DNA of 64,000 nucleotides from Bdellovibrionales bacterium (GCA_947462765.1 CANHQK010000005.1:17351-81350); one strand, 5' to 3'. Shown: positions 51,130 through 60,671, counted from the first letter of the stretch. The notes: generated from the letters alone by a model not told the origin. Numbers and translations are program-made.

Positions 51130-51915
51130 ATGCTGGTCTCCCGGATAGCCCCGACCCCGAGCGGATTTCTTCATGTTGGAAATGCCTTCAATTTTTTACT
51201 CACTTCGGCTCTGGTCCGGAGGGATGGGGGGCGCTTGAGGCTCAGGATCGACGACCTCGACACCACTCGGACCCGACCGGAATACCTGGAAGACCTGTTT
51301 GAGACTTTGGCTTGGCTCAACTTGAGCTGGGACGCAGGGCCTCAGAATGTACAGGACCTGTTGGCGCGTGATTCTCAAACCCTCCGGCGCCCGAGATATC
51401 TAGAAGTTCTCAGGGACTTCATGCTCCACGGGTCGGCTTATGTTTGTGAATGCTCCAGAAAAAAACTGGAAGCCCACAATTGTTCGTGTCAGGAAAAGCA
51501 ATTCCCGTTTCATGCGGAATCAAGCCGGGTCAAAATCGACCTCGAGTTACCGAATCGATCCCGAATGTCCGTGACACTCTGGCGGCACGAGGGGATCCCC
51601 GCCTACCAACTCGTATCACTCGTCGATGATCTCGACCACGGCGTGAATTTGATTGTCAGGGGTGAGGACTTGCTGGAGAGCACCGAGATTCAAAAGGCCC
51701 TGGCTCGATTGCTCGGCCCCCGCCATGGAGCCGAGCGGTTTGAATCCATTCGTTTTTTGCATCACCCTCTCATCCGCGGGCCTGACGGAAATAAACTCTC
51801 CAAATCCAGGGGGGCGGATGCTCTCAAGGTTCTCTTTCCGCGCTCCGGATCCAATGAGGCGCTCTTTAGATTGTTGGAGCCTGAAATCAAAGGTTTTCTC
51901 GACTCACCACGATAA
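51130..51915 (+). CDS. gluQ: Glutamyl-Q tRNA(Asp) synthetase
   Basis: Truncated GluRS paralogue that attaches glutamate to queuosine-34 of tRNA(Asp). 261 aa, catalytic core only: IAPTPSGFLHVGNAFNFLL (HIGH region), zinc site CECSRKK...HNCSC, and LSKS in DGNKLSKSRGA. No anticodon-binding domain, as expected for YadB/GluQ. ATG 51130 is chosen over ATG 51118 because GGAGGG lies four bases before it. Confidence 0.93.
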   Translation: MLVSRIAPTPSGFLHVGNAFNFLLTSALVRRDGGRLRLRIDDLDTTRTRPEYLEDLFETLAWLNLSWDAGPQNVQDLLARDSQTLRRPRYLEVLRDFMLHGSAYVCECSRKKLEAHNCSCQEKQFPFHAESSRVKIDLELPNRSRMSVTLWRHEGIPAYQLVSLVDDLDHGVNLIVRGEDLLESTEIQKALARLLGPRHGAERFESIRFLHHPLIRGPDGNKLSKSRGADALKVLFPRSGSNEALFRLLEPEIKGFLDSPR

Positions 51916-52052
51916 AAACAACGCTTTATCAAGATTTCTATTTCCAAGCGCGAATTTAACTGATACAACACACTGCATTCTATCGCTTCTTTAGAGACCG
52001 GGTATTGGACCCATCCCCTCCAGAGCAGCTCCCAGCCTTGAAGGAGGTACAC
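51916..52052 (+). promoter_or_regulatory. Leader/promoter region of the RRM protein gene
   Basis: 137 bases without a gene. The first half is A+T-rich and can hold a promoter; the second half is G+C-richer and ends in AAGGAGG nine bases before ATG 52053. Long leaders are common for cold-induced RNA-binding proteins; whether this one acts so is not shown. Confidence 0.35.
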
Positions 52053-52391
52053 ATGGGTAAAAAACTATACGTCGGGAATCTCCCGTATTCTGCAACCGAT
52101 CAAGTCCTGGCGGACACTTTCGCTCAGTGCGGAACTGTTGAATCTGCCAAGATCATCATGGACCGCGATAGCGGCCGTAGCAAAGGCTTCGGCTTCGTGG
52201 AAATGTCTTCTGACGAAGAAGCACAAACTGCGATCTCCAAATTCAATGGCGCCGAGTACGACGGACGCACCATCACTGTGAACGAAGCCAAGCCAATGGC
52301 TCCCCGTGAAGGCGGCGGCGGTCGTGGCGGTTTCGGTGGCGGCGGTGGCAACCGCGGTCCTCGCGGCCCACGCGGCGGCGGACGCTTCTGA
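52053..52391 (+). CDS. RRM-domain RNA-binding protein with Gly/Arg-rich tail
   Basis: 112 residues. One RRM (1-80) with RNP2 KLYVGNLPYSA and RNP1 KGFGFVEM, then a glycine/arginine-rich tail (from residue ~85). This is the Rbp architecture of cyanobacteria and proteobacteria, often cold-induced and involved in RNA annealing. AAGGAGG precedes ATG 52053. An intrinsic terminator follows, and then a DEAD-box helicase gene, a functionally fitting neighbour. Confidence 0.93.
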   Translation: MGKKLYVGNLPYSATDQVLADTFAQCGTVESAKIIMDRDSGRSKGFGFVEMSSDEEAQTAISKFNGAEYDGRTITVNEAKPMAPREGGGGRGGFGGGGGNRGPRGPRGGGRF

Positions 52392-52420
52392 TCCGTAATT
52401 TTTACTGATCATCATTTTTG

Positions 52421-52464
52421 CACTCCCCTCCTCTTTCTAGCAAAGGGAGGGGAGTGTTATTTTT
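52421..52464 (+). terminator. Intrinsic terminator between the RRM gene and the helicase gene
   Basis: Perfect 11-bp stem CACTCCCCTCC / GGAGGGGAGTG (52421-52431 with 52446-52456), 14-base loop, followed by TTATTTTT. The helicase ATG is only 12 bases after the T run, so helicase expression must rely on read-through or on a promoter inside the RRM gene. Confidence 0.9.
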
Positions 52465-52475
52465 AGGAACCCCAA

Positions 52476-53612
52476 ATGCAAAATTATTCAGATTTTAAAT
52501 TTCCTGTTCAGGTGAGTAAAGCCCTGCAGGATCTCAAATTCGAGACTCCGACCCCCATCCAGGCTCAAGCCATTCCGGTCGCCCTCGAGCAAAAAGATAT
52601 GATCGGGATCGCCCAGACCGGCACCGGAAAGACAGCCGCTTTCTGCATCCCCACTCTTCTCCGTTTGTTGAAAGAACCAAACATGACCGCACTGGTCCTC
52701 GCCCCGACCCGCGAGCTCGCCCTCCAGATCGATGGAGTCTGGAAAGGCCTGACCCGTTACGCATCGAATTACCGTTCGGCAATTTTGGTAGGCGGATGCG
52801 GAATGCCACCACAGATCCGTGCACTCCAGGCCAAACCGCGCCTCATCATCGCGACTCCGGGCCGCCTGATCGACCATCTTCAGCAAAAGCATGCCGACCT
52901 GAGAAACCTTGGTATCCTGATTCTCGACGAAGCCGACCGGATGCTCGACATGGGGTTCGCGCCGCAACTCTCACAGATCATGAAGTGCGTTCCCCAGGAG
53001 CGCCAGACCCTGCTCTTTACCGCGACCTGGAGCCCCGAGATGGATCAGCTCTCGAAGCGCTACCTCAAAAACCCTGCTCGGGTTTCAGTCGCGCCTCCTT
53101 CTAAAGTGGCTGAAGCCATCGACCAAGAAGCCATCAAGCTCGATGGGAAAGAAAAGAACAACGCCCTTCTCGACGAGATCAACAAGCGCCCGGGAAGCGT
53201 ACTCGTATTCGCCCGGACCAAGAGCCGGACTGACCGGGTGGCCCGTTTCCTCGACTCTTACGGAGTCGAAGTGAACCGGATTCATGGAGGACGGACTCAA
53301 GGACAACGGAATCGCGCTCTCGCCGAGTTCAAGGACGGCTCGATCCGGGTACTGGTGGCAACCGATATTGCTGCCCGTGGTATCGATGTGACCAAGATCA
53401 AGCACGTGATCAATTACGACCTGCCTCAGGTGGCAGAGGACTACATCCATCGCATCGGCCGCACCGGACGCGCGGGCGAATCCGGATCGGCGATCTCGTT
53501 TGTCGCATCCGAGGAAGTACCCCAGTGGAGAGAGATCACTGCACTCCTCAAAAAGGCAGGGTCCAAACAACCCAAAATGACTGACCGGGTGAAGTCTGCG
53601 CCTCAGACCTGA
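52476..53612 (+). CDS. rhlE: DEAD-box RNA helicase, RhlE-like
   Basis: ATP-dependent RNA helicase, 378 aa core with almost no C-terminal extension. Motifs: FETPTPIQAQAIP (Q), AQTGTGKT (I), PTRELALQ (Ia), ATPGR (Ib), DEAD (II), TAT (III), ATDIAARGIDV (V) and HRIGRTGRAG (VI). RhlE-type by its motif context. AGGA lies nine bases upstream of ATG. Separated from the RRM gene by a terminator. Confidence 0.93.
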   Translation: MQNYSDFKFPVQVSKALQDLKFETPTPIQAQAIPVALEQKDMIGIAQTGTGKTAAFCIPTLLRLLKEPNMTALVLAPTRELALQIDGVWKGLTRYASNYRSAILVGGCGMPPQIRALQAKPRLIIATPGRLIDHLQQKHADLRNLGILILDEADRMLDMGFAPQLSQIMKCVPQERQTLLFTATWSPEMDQLSKRYLKNPARVSVAPPSKVAEAIDQEAIKLDGKEKNNALLDEINKRPGSVLVFARTKSRTDRVARFLDSYGVEVNRIHGGRTQGQRNRALAEFKDGSIRVLVATDIAARGIDVTKIKHVINYDLPQVAEDYIHRIGRTGRAGESGSAISFVASEEVPQWREITALLKKAGSKQPKMTDRVKSAPQT

Positions 53613-53615
53613 GCA

Positions 53616-54135
53616 TCACATCGCCAAACGGGCCTCTCTTCCGAGAAGGAAGCAAATCTTCGACTCCGGATGGCGCGAATCCAAACTTGCGTCGTCCGGA
53701 TTGACTCCTTTGGCCCGCTTGATGATGTCAGGAGCCTGATACCCTTTCTCTAGACAAATCGGGCTCAAGTAGATCCGCAACTCGCTGGAAAAGCATAGGG
53801 GTCTTCATCCAAGCTTCACTGAAAAACTTTGCGCAACAACCCATTCCAGCCGGCTCTTGATTTTCAAGTGCATCTTCGATCGCACCCAAGATCTTTTCAT
53901 TTCTCGTTTAGCCCTCGCCGGAATCGCGGAAATTCCGAATACGGCAACTCTCCCTTGGTTGGCACAAAAGTGAACTTACCCATATCCCCGTACTTGTGTG
54001 CAAAGGCCACGCAGTGAACTATGCAGGCATCGTATCAAAAACGAAAGCCACTCGAGCTCCGTCAAAGTGCTGACGAAAGTGTTCGTTTATCCCCGGTTTC
54101 GCCAGACGGTCATTCGGATGAGCCTGTCCAGCCAC
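53616..54135 (-). pseudogene. Frame-disrupted remnant of an unknown ~170-residue protein
   Basis: This 550-base gap has no intact ORF, but reading the minus strand gives four coding-like stretches joined by three frameshifts. From GTG 54135: GQAHPNDRLAKPGINEHFRQ ... FVFDTMPA; shift near 54015; HKYGDMGKFTFVPTKGELPY ... RGLNEK; shift near 53900; ILGAIEDALENQEPAGMGCC ... VADLLEPDLSRE; shift near 53745; KGYQAPDIIKRAKGVNPDDA ... LGREARLAM, stop at 53616-53618. Each stretch runs exactly to where the next begins, as expected of a recently decayed gene (or sequencing indels). Family not recognised. It is divergent from the oxidoreductase gene. Confidence 0.6.
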
Positions 54136-54162
54136 AGATCCGCGAGCTAAGATTTGAATCGT

Positions 54163-55209
54163 ATGCCTGACATGAAAGCCTATACATTGGTGCGCCACGG
54201 AAAAGCCGACTCTGCTTTCGAGGTCCGCAGTCGACCAGTTCCGGAACCTTCAGCCGATCAGATCCTCATCCAAGTGGAAGGTTTCGGCTTGAACTTTGCC
54301 GATGTGATGGCGCGCTTGGGCTTGTATCACGATGCACCACCCATGCCTTCGGTTCTGGGATACGACGTGGTCGGACGCATTTGCAAGATCGGGTCCGGAG
54401 TCACCGGCTTTCAGATCGGGGACCGGGTCCTTGCCCTGACTCGATTCGGGGGCTACGCTGAGTACGCGCTGACCTCCCCTCTGTCTTGCGCCAAAATCAG
54501 CGATTCCGTTTCCATTCCTGCGGCAACCGCATTAGCCACCCAGTTTTGTACAGCCCAGTACATGATTGAAAAAAAGATGCGTCTTTTACCCGGTGATAAA
54601 GTCCTGATTCATTCAGGTGCGGGTGGAGTTGGATCGGCACTCATCCAGCTTGCCAAACTAAAGGGCGCTCACGTGATCACAACGGTCGGATCTGCAAAAA
54701 AAGCCGAGCTTGCCAAAAAACTCGGGGCCGACGAAGTTCTGATTTACACCCAGGAAGACTTCAAAGAAACGATCGAAAACCGTCATGGGAAAACACCAAT
54801 CCTTGCGGCATTCGATGCCATTGGCGGGGCCCACTTCCGGAAGACTCTTTCTCTTTTGGCCCCTGCCGGGACCATTTGCGCTTACGGTGTGGCGGAAAAT
54901 ACAAAATCAAGAGGCGGAAAAATCATTACGGGAATCAAGACCCTCCTGGGTTTCGGGGTGCTTTCTCCCCCCTTGATGATGATGAACAGCCGGACTTTTG
55001 TCGGAGTGAACATGCTCCGAGTGGCGGATCTTCAGCCCAGACTCTTCCATGAAATGCTCACTGAATTGGTGAGACTTCTGGAAAATGGCAAAATCAATCC
55101 ATTAGTCGATCCCACTAACGGTGGTGAGTACCCTGCCAGTCAGCTCGGAGAGGCCCACACGCTACTCGAGAGGGGAACATCCGTTGGCAAGATCGCAATC
55201 CGACTATAA
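54163..55209 (+). CDS. Zinc-free quinone-oxidoreductase-like MDR protein (VAT-1-like)
   Basis: About 348 aa, medium-chain reductase fold. N-terminal GroES-like domain (GFGLNFADVMARLGLYHDAPPMPSVLGYDVVG) without the zinc ligands of alcohol dehydrogenases. The NADPH loop is HSGAGGVGSALIQLAKLKGAHV, followed by KKLGADEVLIY. The C-terminal part with RTFVGVNMLRVAD fits the synaptic-vesicle VAT-1/quinone oxidoreductase group. ATG 54163 is given; ATG 54172 and TTG 54154 are possible. Substrate unknown. Confidence 0.88.
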   Translation: MPDMKAYTLVRHGKADSAFEVRSRPVPEPSADQILIQVEGFGLNFADVMARLGLYHDAPPMPSVLGYDVVGRICKIGSGVTGFQIGDRVLALTRFGGYAEYALTSPLSCAKISDSVSIPAATALATQFCTAQYMIEKKMRLLPGDKVLIHSGAGGVGSALIQLAKLKGAHVITTVGSAKKAELAKKLGADEVLIYTQEDFKETIENRHGKTPILAAFDAIGGAHFRKTLSLLAPAGTICAYGVAENTKSRGGKIITGIKTLLGFGVLSPPLMMMNSRTFVGVNMLRVADLQPRLFHEMLTELVRLLENGKINPLVDPTNGGEYPASQLGEAHTLLERGTSVGKIAIRL

Positions 55210-55322
55210 CGCCCCCTGAGAAAGACAGTGCGTTAAAAACATGACGGGATCTAATGAAATCTGTCAAAACTCAATTACTCCAGACAAAAAGCCGATCCGT
55301 ACTGAGGGGGGAATTGCCCAAA

Positions 55323-57563
55323 ATGGATCAAAAAACACGACTGATCATACTTTTGCTCATCTGCTCAACGAACCTGACACAACCAGCGCTTGCTAAAGCT
55401 GACCCTCTTTCCCTTACCAAAAAGAAAACTGCTGTAATTGTAAACCTTGGTGATGGCGAAAATCTCGGCCCAGCACTCAAAAGAGACCAGGAAAAAGCGA
55501 AGGAAAACTACGAAAAGCTTGGTTACAACGTAATTATTCTAAGTAATGACACTGAAGACAAAAACAAAGTCGCAACGAAACAAAATTTCCAAAAAACCAT
55601 CTCGAACCTAACTGGGGTTACAGACCTAAAAATCGACATCATTGGCCATGGCACTGTAAAAGAAGCCACCTCGGTACCGAATGAATATAAGAATCGCTTT
55701 CCTGAAATCAAACTAACCGAGCAAGAAAAAAAATCCGGCTTTTTATCTCAAAAAGAATTAGATGAAAAAAGAGTCTGGGTGGGAGTCAGCACGCATGAGG
55801 ACCTGACACAATATCAAAAAGGCTCAAAAGAATACAACAAAAGGCTTTTTGAGAACTCCCTGGGCTCCAATGACGTTAAACATGCACTACGGGATTTTCA
55901 GTCGAAAAACTCAAACTCTACCACCACACTGCACGTACTGAATTGCTTTGGAGGGAACCTCGGACGAGACCTTCAGGGGATGAAAAATGTCCAGATCTTC
56001 ACAGCAGCTGAACCCTCTAAAGTCGCCTCTGAGTTTCCCACCAATCTCGGAAGACCACAAAAAATGGGCTTCGACCCCTCCCAGTACTCAAATTACTACA
56101 GTGACTTTCACGACCAGCTCAAACGATCAATCGAAACTGGCAACCCCGCTAGCTTCAAGGCAATCCATGAGAAAACAGCGCAATACATGATCGAATCCAT
56201 GATCGGAGACGGGCACACCCACGCGGTATCCTCCTCTCAACACTACCTGCAAAACTGGTGCATCTTGCATCCGCAAGGAACAAACAAACCTAGAAAAATC
56301 TCCAACGACCAAAAGTGCACTTCACCCTCCCAGACAATGGGGAATCCCACTAAACTTATCAACCAAGAGAACCAACAAATTGTTTCCAACATCCTTACCC
56401 AAGCCATCGCAGAAACAAACAAAACAACCTCAAACTTAAGCGCAGATCTCGGTCTCACATTTCAAGAACAGTGCAAAGATAAAAACCTTGCCAACGAAGA
56501 ACAAGAAGAAATATCGGCGAAGAAAAAGGCAAAAGAAATCTTTGACGGGAAAAAGAAAGCACTTATTCCAAGCATCCTGAAAAACGCCGAAAAAAGACTT
56601 GATGCCTTGAATGCCCTTTACGCAGTGGAAACTGAAAGTGCAAGGGCCGCGAAGTTTAAATTCAATGAGTTCCAAAAAATACTATTCGAGGCCAACCGAT
56701 CGGAGAGTCTAAATAGCCACAAACCATTCAAGTCTTTTGATGAGGTTCCGAAAACACACCCTTCATGGACTCAGCTGAATACTGCGTGGTTAGAGTTTAT
56801 AAAACATTGGGACATTCAGAGGAGAGAAAACAAAAAACTAGAGGCCGAAGAGTCTCGAATAAAAAAGTCCATCCTAGATCAATTGAAAAGGACCAGGGAC
56901 GAAATGAAAGCTACTAACCATGAAGACAGATCGATAAAGAAAATAGAAGAAAAAATAGAGAGCACTGAGAAGAACTTCAACATTCTATCCCTGCATCAAT
57001 CACTTAAAGATTCATATTGCATTGCCGGCGGACCTAGGTGCAATAAAAATGAACTAAACGAAGCGAAGTCTCGAACTCATGATACCGGATCAAAAAAAGA
57101 GAATGAAGAGGATGCATTATTTAAAACTATCGAGGTAAGCTCCGTCCTGGATGGCTATGAGCTCGAGCCTGAAGTAATGGGTTTAATGATGGATTGCACC
57201 TTTAAACCAACGCCGCCCAAGCAAATGCATCCGACAGAAAAGCCAAACAATGGTTCAGGGCTTCCGGGTGCCGGAAAGCCTTCTAGCATGAGGCCACCCT
57301 TCATTTCAATTGGGACAAAACTCGAAAGAAAAATCAGCGCCACTGATTGCGTTAACCAATCAAAAAAACCTGAAGAACTTAAGTATTTATATTACTCCAC
57401 GGAGAGTGATGGTGATCTTACTTCAGATTGCATCAGGACAAAGAATCAACTGGATCTCTATGATAGCAACTTGGAGTGCGGAAATCGGTTTGCAAGAGAA
57501 GCGGACCAGGCCTCAGTAGATGAATTCCTGGAATCAATTAAACTTGGGGAGAAATTTCCATGA
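55323..57563 (+). CDS. Large secreted protein with N-terminal caspase-like (clan CD) domain
   Basis: About 746 residues. Signal peptide MDQKTRLIILLLICSTNLTQ, then a domain (30-240) of clan CD pattern: TAVIVNLGDGENLGPALKRD, a first helix with EKAKENYEKLGYNVIIL, strand plus His-Gly (LKIDIIGHGT, H109) and strand plus Cys (TLHVLNCFGG, C208). Spacing and hydrophobic strands fit caspase/clostripain-like peptidases; overall similarity is low. The remainder is Lys/Glu-rich and helical, with coiled-coil stretches about 410-600 and scattered Cys. Codon use is A-rich compared with neighbours. ATG 55323 favours a proper signal peptide; ATG 55254 is possible. ATGA overlap with the next gene. Confidence 0.65.
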   Translation: MDQKTRLIILLLICSTNLTQPALAKADPLSLTKKKTAVIVNLGDGENLGPALKRDQEKAKENYEKLGYNVIILSNDTEDKNKVATKQNFQKTISNLTGVTDLKIDIIGHGTVKEATSVPNEYKNRFPEIKLTEQEKKSGFLSQKELDEKRVWVGVSTHEDLTQYQKGSKEYNKRLFENSLGSNDVKHALRDFQSKNSNSTTTLHVLNCFGGNLGRDLQGMKNVQIFTAAEPSKVASEFPTNLGRPQKMGFDPSQYSNYYSDFHDQLKRSIETGNPASFKAIHEKTAQYMIESMIGDGHTHAVSSSQHYLQNWCILHPQGTNKPRKISNDQKCTSPSQTMGNPTKLINQENQQIVSNILTQAIAETNKTTSNLSADLGLTFQEQCKDKNLANEEQEEISAKKKAKEIFDGKKKALIPSILKNAEKRLDALNALYAVETESARAAKFKFNEFQKILFEANRSESLNSHKPFKSFDEVPKTHPSWTQLNTAWLEFIKHWDIQRRENKKLEAEESRIKKSILDQLKRTRDEMKATNHEDRSIKKIEEKIESTEKNFNILSLHQSLKDSYCIAGGPRCNKNELNEAKSRTHDTGSKKENEEDALFKTIEVSSVLDGYELEPEVMGLMMDCTFKPTPPKQMHPTEKPNNGSGLPGAGKPSSMRPPFISIGTKLERKISATDCVNQSKKPEELKYLYYSTESDGDLTSDCIRTKNQLDLYDSNLECGNRFAREADQASVDEFLESIKLGEKFP

Positions 57564-57931
57564 GTAATGAATATCGTTTTTCAGTTCATACCATCTCCCT
57601 TCTATGTCTTGTTTTGGGAATAGATCCTATCGTGACTCATGCAACAGAGACACTCGGCTCGATGACAGGCTACCTTCATAAGGTCAAGAACAGGTACTAT
57701 GTTTCCGAATATCCCACAATGCTAAGTGAGACATATGAGGTATCTTGGGAGAAAAACCATAAATTGAAAGATTTCTGTCTGGCAAACATCAATAAGACTT
57801 GTCCGAAGATTACCGTTTATTTCAGGTCATCTGCTAGAGCAGAGGGGCGAGTTGTCTTGAAAGATGCATACGTGGGTCTCGCTCGTGAACACCTAGAAAA
57901 AAAAGCTAAGAACATGATGAATGCATTCTAG
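57560..57931 (+). CDS. Small exported protein, unknown
   Basis: 123 residues; the hydrophobic start (HTISLLCLVLGIDPIVTHA) looks like a signal peptide. The mature part has two Cys (CLANINKTCPK) that may pair, and a lysine-rich helical end. No family recognised. The ATGA overlap with the caspase-like gene implies coupled translation and perhaps a shared function, such as inhibitor or partner. A+T-rich like its neighbour. Confidence 0.62.
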   Translation: MSNEYRFSVHTISLLCLVLGIDPIVTHATETLGSMTGYLHKVKNRYYVSEYPTMLSETYEVSWEKNHKLKDFCLANINKTCPKITVYFRSSARAEGRVVLKDAYVGLAREHLEKKAKNMMNAF

Positions 57932-58079
57932 CTATCAGATTTTCACTCACCTTTTCCGAACCCCGTTCCGAAACAATCCTTTAATTCGAGAGCCACCAAG
58001 ACCCTACTAATACCCTACTGTTGCATCCCTACCGACTGGCACAGCCAGGGTATTAGGGGCGAGAAAAGTGGAAGTCTCT
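57932..58079. other. Intergenic region between convergent genes
   Basis: 148 bases without a gene. A small hairpin (CTGGC-ACA-GCCAG, 58037-58049, with partial outer pairing) may serve as terminator for one or both genes; no T tract is present. Confidence 0.3.
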
Positions 58080-60671
58080 TTACTTGCCCTTTTCCTTCAC
58101 CACATCTTGAATAGAAGACAGTAACTGATCCCTAAAGTCATCGGCTGACGGCGCAACAACCTTCTCGATCTCTGACCTGATGGCTTGATTCACATAATCC
58201 TTATAAATGGTATTGAAGTCATCTTTAGAGTCGGTCAGAACCATCTTGAACAAAGTTTTGGCAGGAATCTCCTGTACCAGCTTCTTCCCGAAATCCTTGG
58301 CATAATCATTGGCAATTGAACCCGGATCCTTGATGAGGTTCCCAGGATTGAACGCCAATGGCTTAGAGGCCATGTTCAGCTTGTTCATTTTCAGCAAGAG
58401 CATAGCCGTTGCAATTTTCTGGTTATCCAGATTTGCATTCGAAGCACTTGCTTGGTCTCTGTAGTTCTTGACCATGGATTCCTCAGTCAATCCGGAATTA
58501 AATGCATCATCCAAGAATCTAGAGTACCGGTCATTCTGGGCCTGATTCTTGTAAGCCTGATCCAAAGCTCTCAATTGATTAATAGCTGTCAAGGTGAAGC
58601 TCAGTGGAGGAATTGGGCTTGTGATCGCTGCGGCAACATCGAGCGCAAAATCAGCACCCTTGTGCCACATGTTGTTCAGCCACTTATCTTTTAAGAACGC
58701 CTCACTGTATCTGCACCAAATATCAGCACCCTCAGGAGTACCATCCAAAATGACTTCCTTAAGCATGTCTGGCGCAGAGAACAAAAGATCCGCAATCAGC
58801 TTCTGTGTCTGTTCATCACAAGACTCGGGTTTTACAATTCCCGTCAAGTACGCTGGTGCAGCGGGAGAAGACAATAAAAGGGTGGAGGCGGTCCACTTCG
58901 CAACTTGGCTCAAACAGCCGGAATCACCGGACTTTATATTCTTCAACTTGGATAATACATCCGCATTATTGACAGACACTTTATCGAAAGATGAATTGAT
59001 GAAATCGGCTACATCTCTCCGTAAAAGATCACCTGAAGGGTCGAGGGCGACGGTGGACTTGGACATTGCAACAAAAGCATCTTCTTGTATGAGATTCAGT
59101 ACTTTTTTACCCCCGCCGGGAACGCTCACCTGGTGCTCTGGCTGCATTCTATCTACGTAGCTTCCAAAGGTCTTGATCGCATATTGGCGATTGACAACTG
59201 TTTTCTTTGGAGTAATCAATACGTTGCTGTTGTCTGCCAAAGGAGAATCAGTGTAGTCATATGCAGAGGCGGCCATCAGGTCTTTACAGGAGTTCAGCTC
59301 CTCGGGGATGTACATCCCGTTAACATATTTGTTTCGAAGGTAGTGATGGAGGCGACAGTTGCTTTTAAAGATTTCTAAGGGTGCAAAATCGACCCTGCTG
59401 TGCTTTGACTTCTCCAGATCCTTATAGATGTTCGGGTAGTTGTCCAGTGGGCTCGTCGGATTGAGGACGGGGTTACCATCAAACGGCGCCATGCACTTTT
59501 TCTTCGCTACCTTTAAAATCTCTCCGCATGCTTGGACCTCCCCATTCACGTCCATGTTTTTCAGTCCCGCCAATGCGGCATTTTTTTGATCGGCGATTTT
59601 TTTTTGCATCCCTTCGTTGATCCGAACAAGATTTTCCAGCATTGTTTTTTCACTTTTTGGAGTATGCCCGGTGACTCGGCTGATTCCATTCACCGATTCC
59701 TTCAGGTTCGAATAGTCATTCTGATTCGTAGGGAGCTTGGAAGTGCAATTCCCATTTAAGTCGGCGAGCCCGTAATCACCGTAAAGACTAGGATAGTCGG
59801 ATTTCAGTTTTTCTTTACAAGCATTCATTGCATCGATGGTTGCCAAGCGGTCATCGAGCTGGTCCCTTTTCATTAGCTCTCGATCCACCTCGATCTTTTT
59901 TTGTTTTAAGGCTTGGTCTGCCACTTTAGCTGCATCGAGCATGTCTTTAGCTGATTTGAGTTCCTTCGCGACGCTGGCAAGAATGTCATCAGTAATGGCC
60001 ACTACGTCTTTGCTGTAGGCCGAGTTGAAAAAACCCTCCTTGAAGTCAGTTTGAAATCTTTTGAGAATATTCGATTCTGCTTCTATGCCCCCCATCAGGT
60101 ACTGAACGCACTTCTCGTGGGAAACATTCTTGAATACTTCGCATTTCTTACCACCCACAACATTGCGCAGGAGGGCTCTTTGATTGGAAAGTGACGCCTG
60201 CATTGCCCCCATCATGTTGTTTGAACAATAGAACTTGATATGATCGCAGGGACTTGCGCTGCCAAACCCCTTACCTTGCCCCTCACATGCAGTGAGGAAC
60301 CGGTGCTGTTTATTGATTTTCATATTGCCCAATGCCACAGCCAGCGCATCCGGGTCATTCAGCTTAGTAGTGGATTTAACCCTGGCGAGTTCGAAAATCT
60401 GGTCACCGGCACTTTGGAGCCCCCAGACGAAAGACGCCCAGTTGTGTTTTTGTCTTCTAGCTGTGAAGTTTGCATTGATCCGGTCGTAATCCCATCCGCC
60501 ATAAGATTTATGAATAAAATTCGCTTTGATATACTGATGGCATGAGGGATCAGTCACCGACTTCCAATAAGCATCGGTATAGGCCAAGCATTCATGACTC
60601 AGGCCCACCATCCAACCCATCAGCATCATCTGACACAAACGACTCTTCTTAAATATTTTGCGATTGGACAT
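58080..60671 (-). CDS. Very large exported helical protein, unknown
   Basis: About 863 residues with a probable signal peptide (CQMMLMGWMVGLSHECLA). About a dozen Cys in the mature part suggest disulfides (for example DPSCHQYIKANF, PCDHIKFYCSN, KKCEVFKNVSHEKC). A coiled-coil-like helix lies about 235-290 (LKSAKDMLDAAKVADQALKQKK). The C-terminal third has a hydrophobic stretch (WTASTLLLSSPAAPAYLTG). No domain recognised. ATG 60671 is given; TTG 60698 is less likely. A+T content is higher than in the conserved regions, and it faces the caspase-like pair convergently. Confidence 0.68.
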   Translation of the reverse strand: MSNRKIFKKSRLCQMMLMGWMVGLSHECLAYTDAYWKSVTDPSCHQYIKANFIHKSYGGWDYDRINANFTARRQKHNWASFVWGLQSAGDQIFELARVKSTTKLNDPDALAVALGNMKINKQHRFLTACEGQGKGFGSASPCDHIKFYCSNNMMGAMQASLSNQRALLRNVVGGKKCEVFKNVSHEKCVQYLMGGIEAESNILKRFQTDFKEGFFNSAYSKDVVAITDDILASVAKELKSAKDMLDAAKVADQALKQKKIEVDRELMKRDQLDDRLATIDAMNACKEKLKSDYPSLYGDYGLADLNGNCTSKLPTNQNDYSNLKESVNGISRVTGHTPKSEKTMLENLVRINEGMQKKIADQKNAALAGLKNMDVNGEVQACGEILKVAKKKCMAPFDGNPVLNPTSPLDNYPNIYKDLEKSKHSRVDFAPLEIFKSNCRLHHYLRNKYVNGMYIPEELNSCKDLMAASAYDYTDSPLADNSNVLITPKKTVVNRQYAIKTFGSYVDRMQPEHQVSVPGGGKKVLNLIQEDAFVAMSKSTVALDPSGDLLRRDVADFINSSFDKVSVNNADVLSKLKNIKSGDSGCLSQVAKWTASTLLLSSPAAPAYLTGIVKPESCDEQTQKLIADLLFSAPDMLKEVILDGTPEGADIWCRYSEAFLKDKWLNNMWHKGADFALDVAAAITSPIPPLSFTLTAINQLRALDQAYKNQAQNDRYSRFLDDAFNSGLTEESMVKNYRDQASASNANLDNQKIATAMLLLKMNKLNMASKPLAFNPGNLIKDPGSIANDYAKDFGKKLVQEIPAKTLFKMVLTDSKDDFNTIYKDYVNQAIRSEIEKVVAPSADDFRDQLLSSIQDVVKEKGK

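Noticed and set aside
53829..54017. Short plus-strand ORF in the gap after the helicase gene
   Set aside because: No ribosome site, composition unlike neighbouring genes, and the minus strand shows a better (broken) coding pattern.
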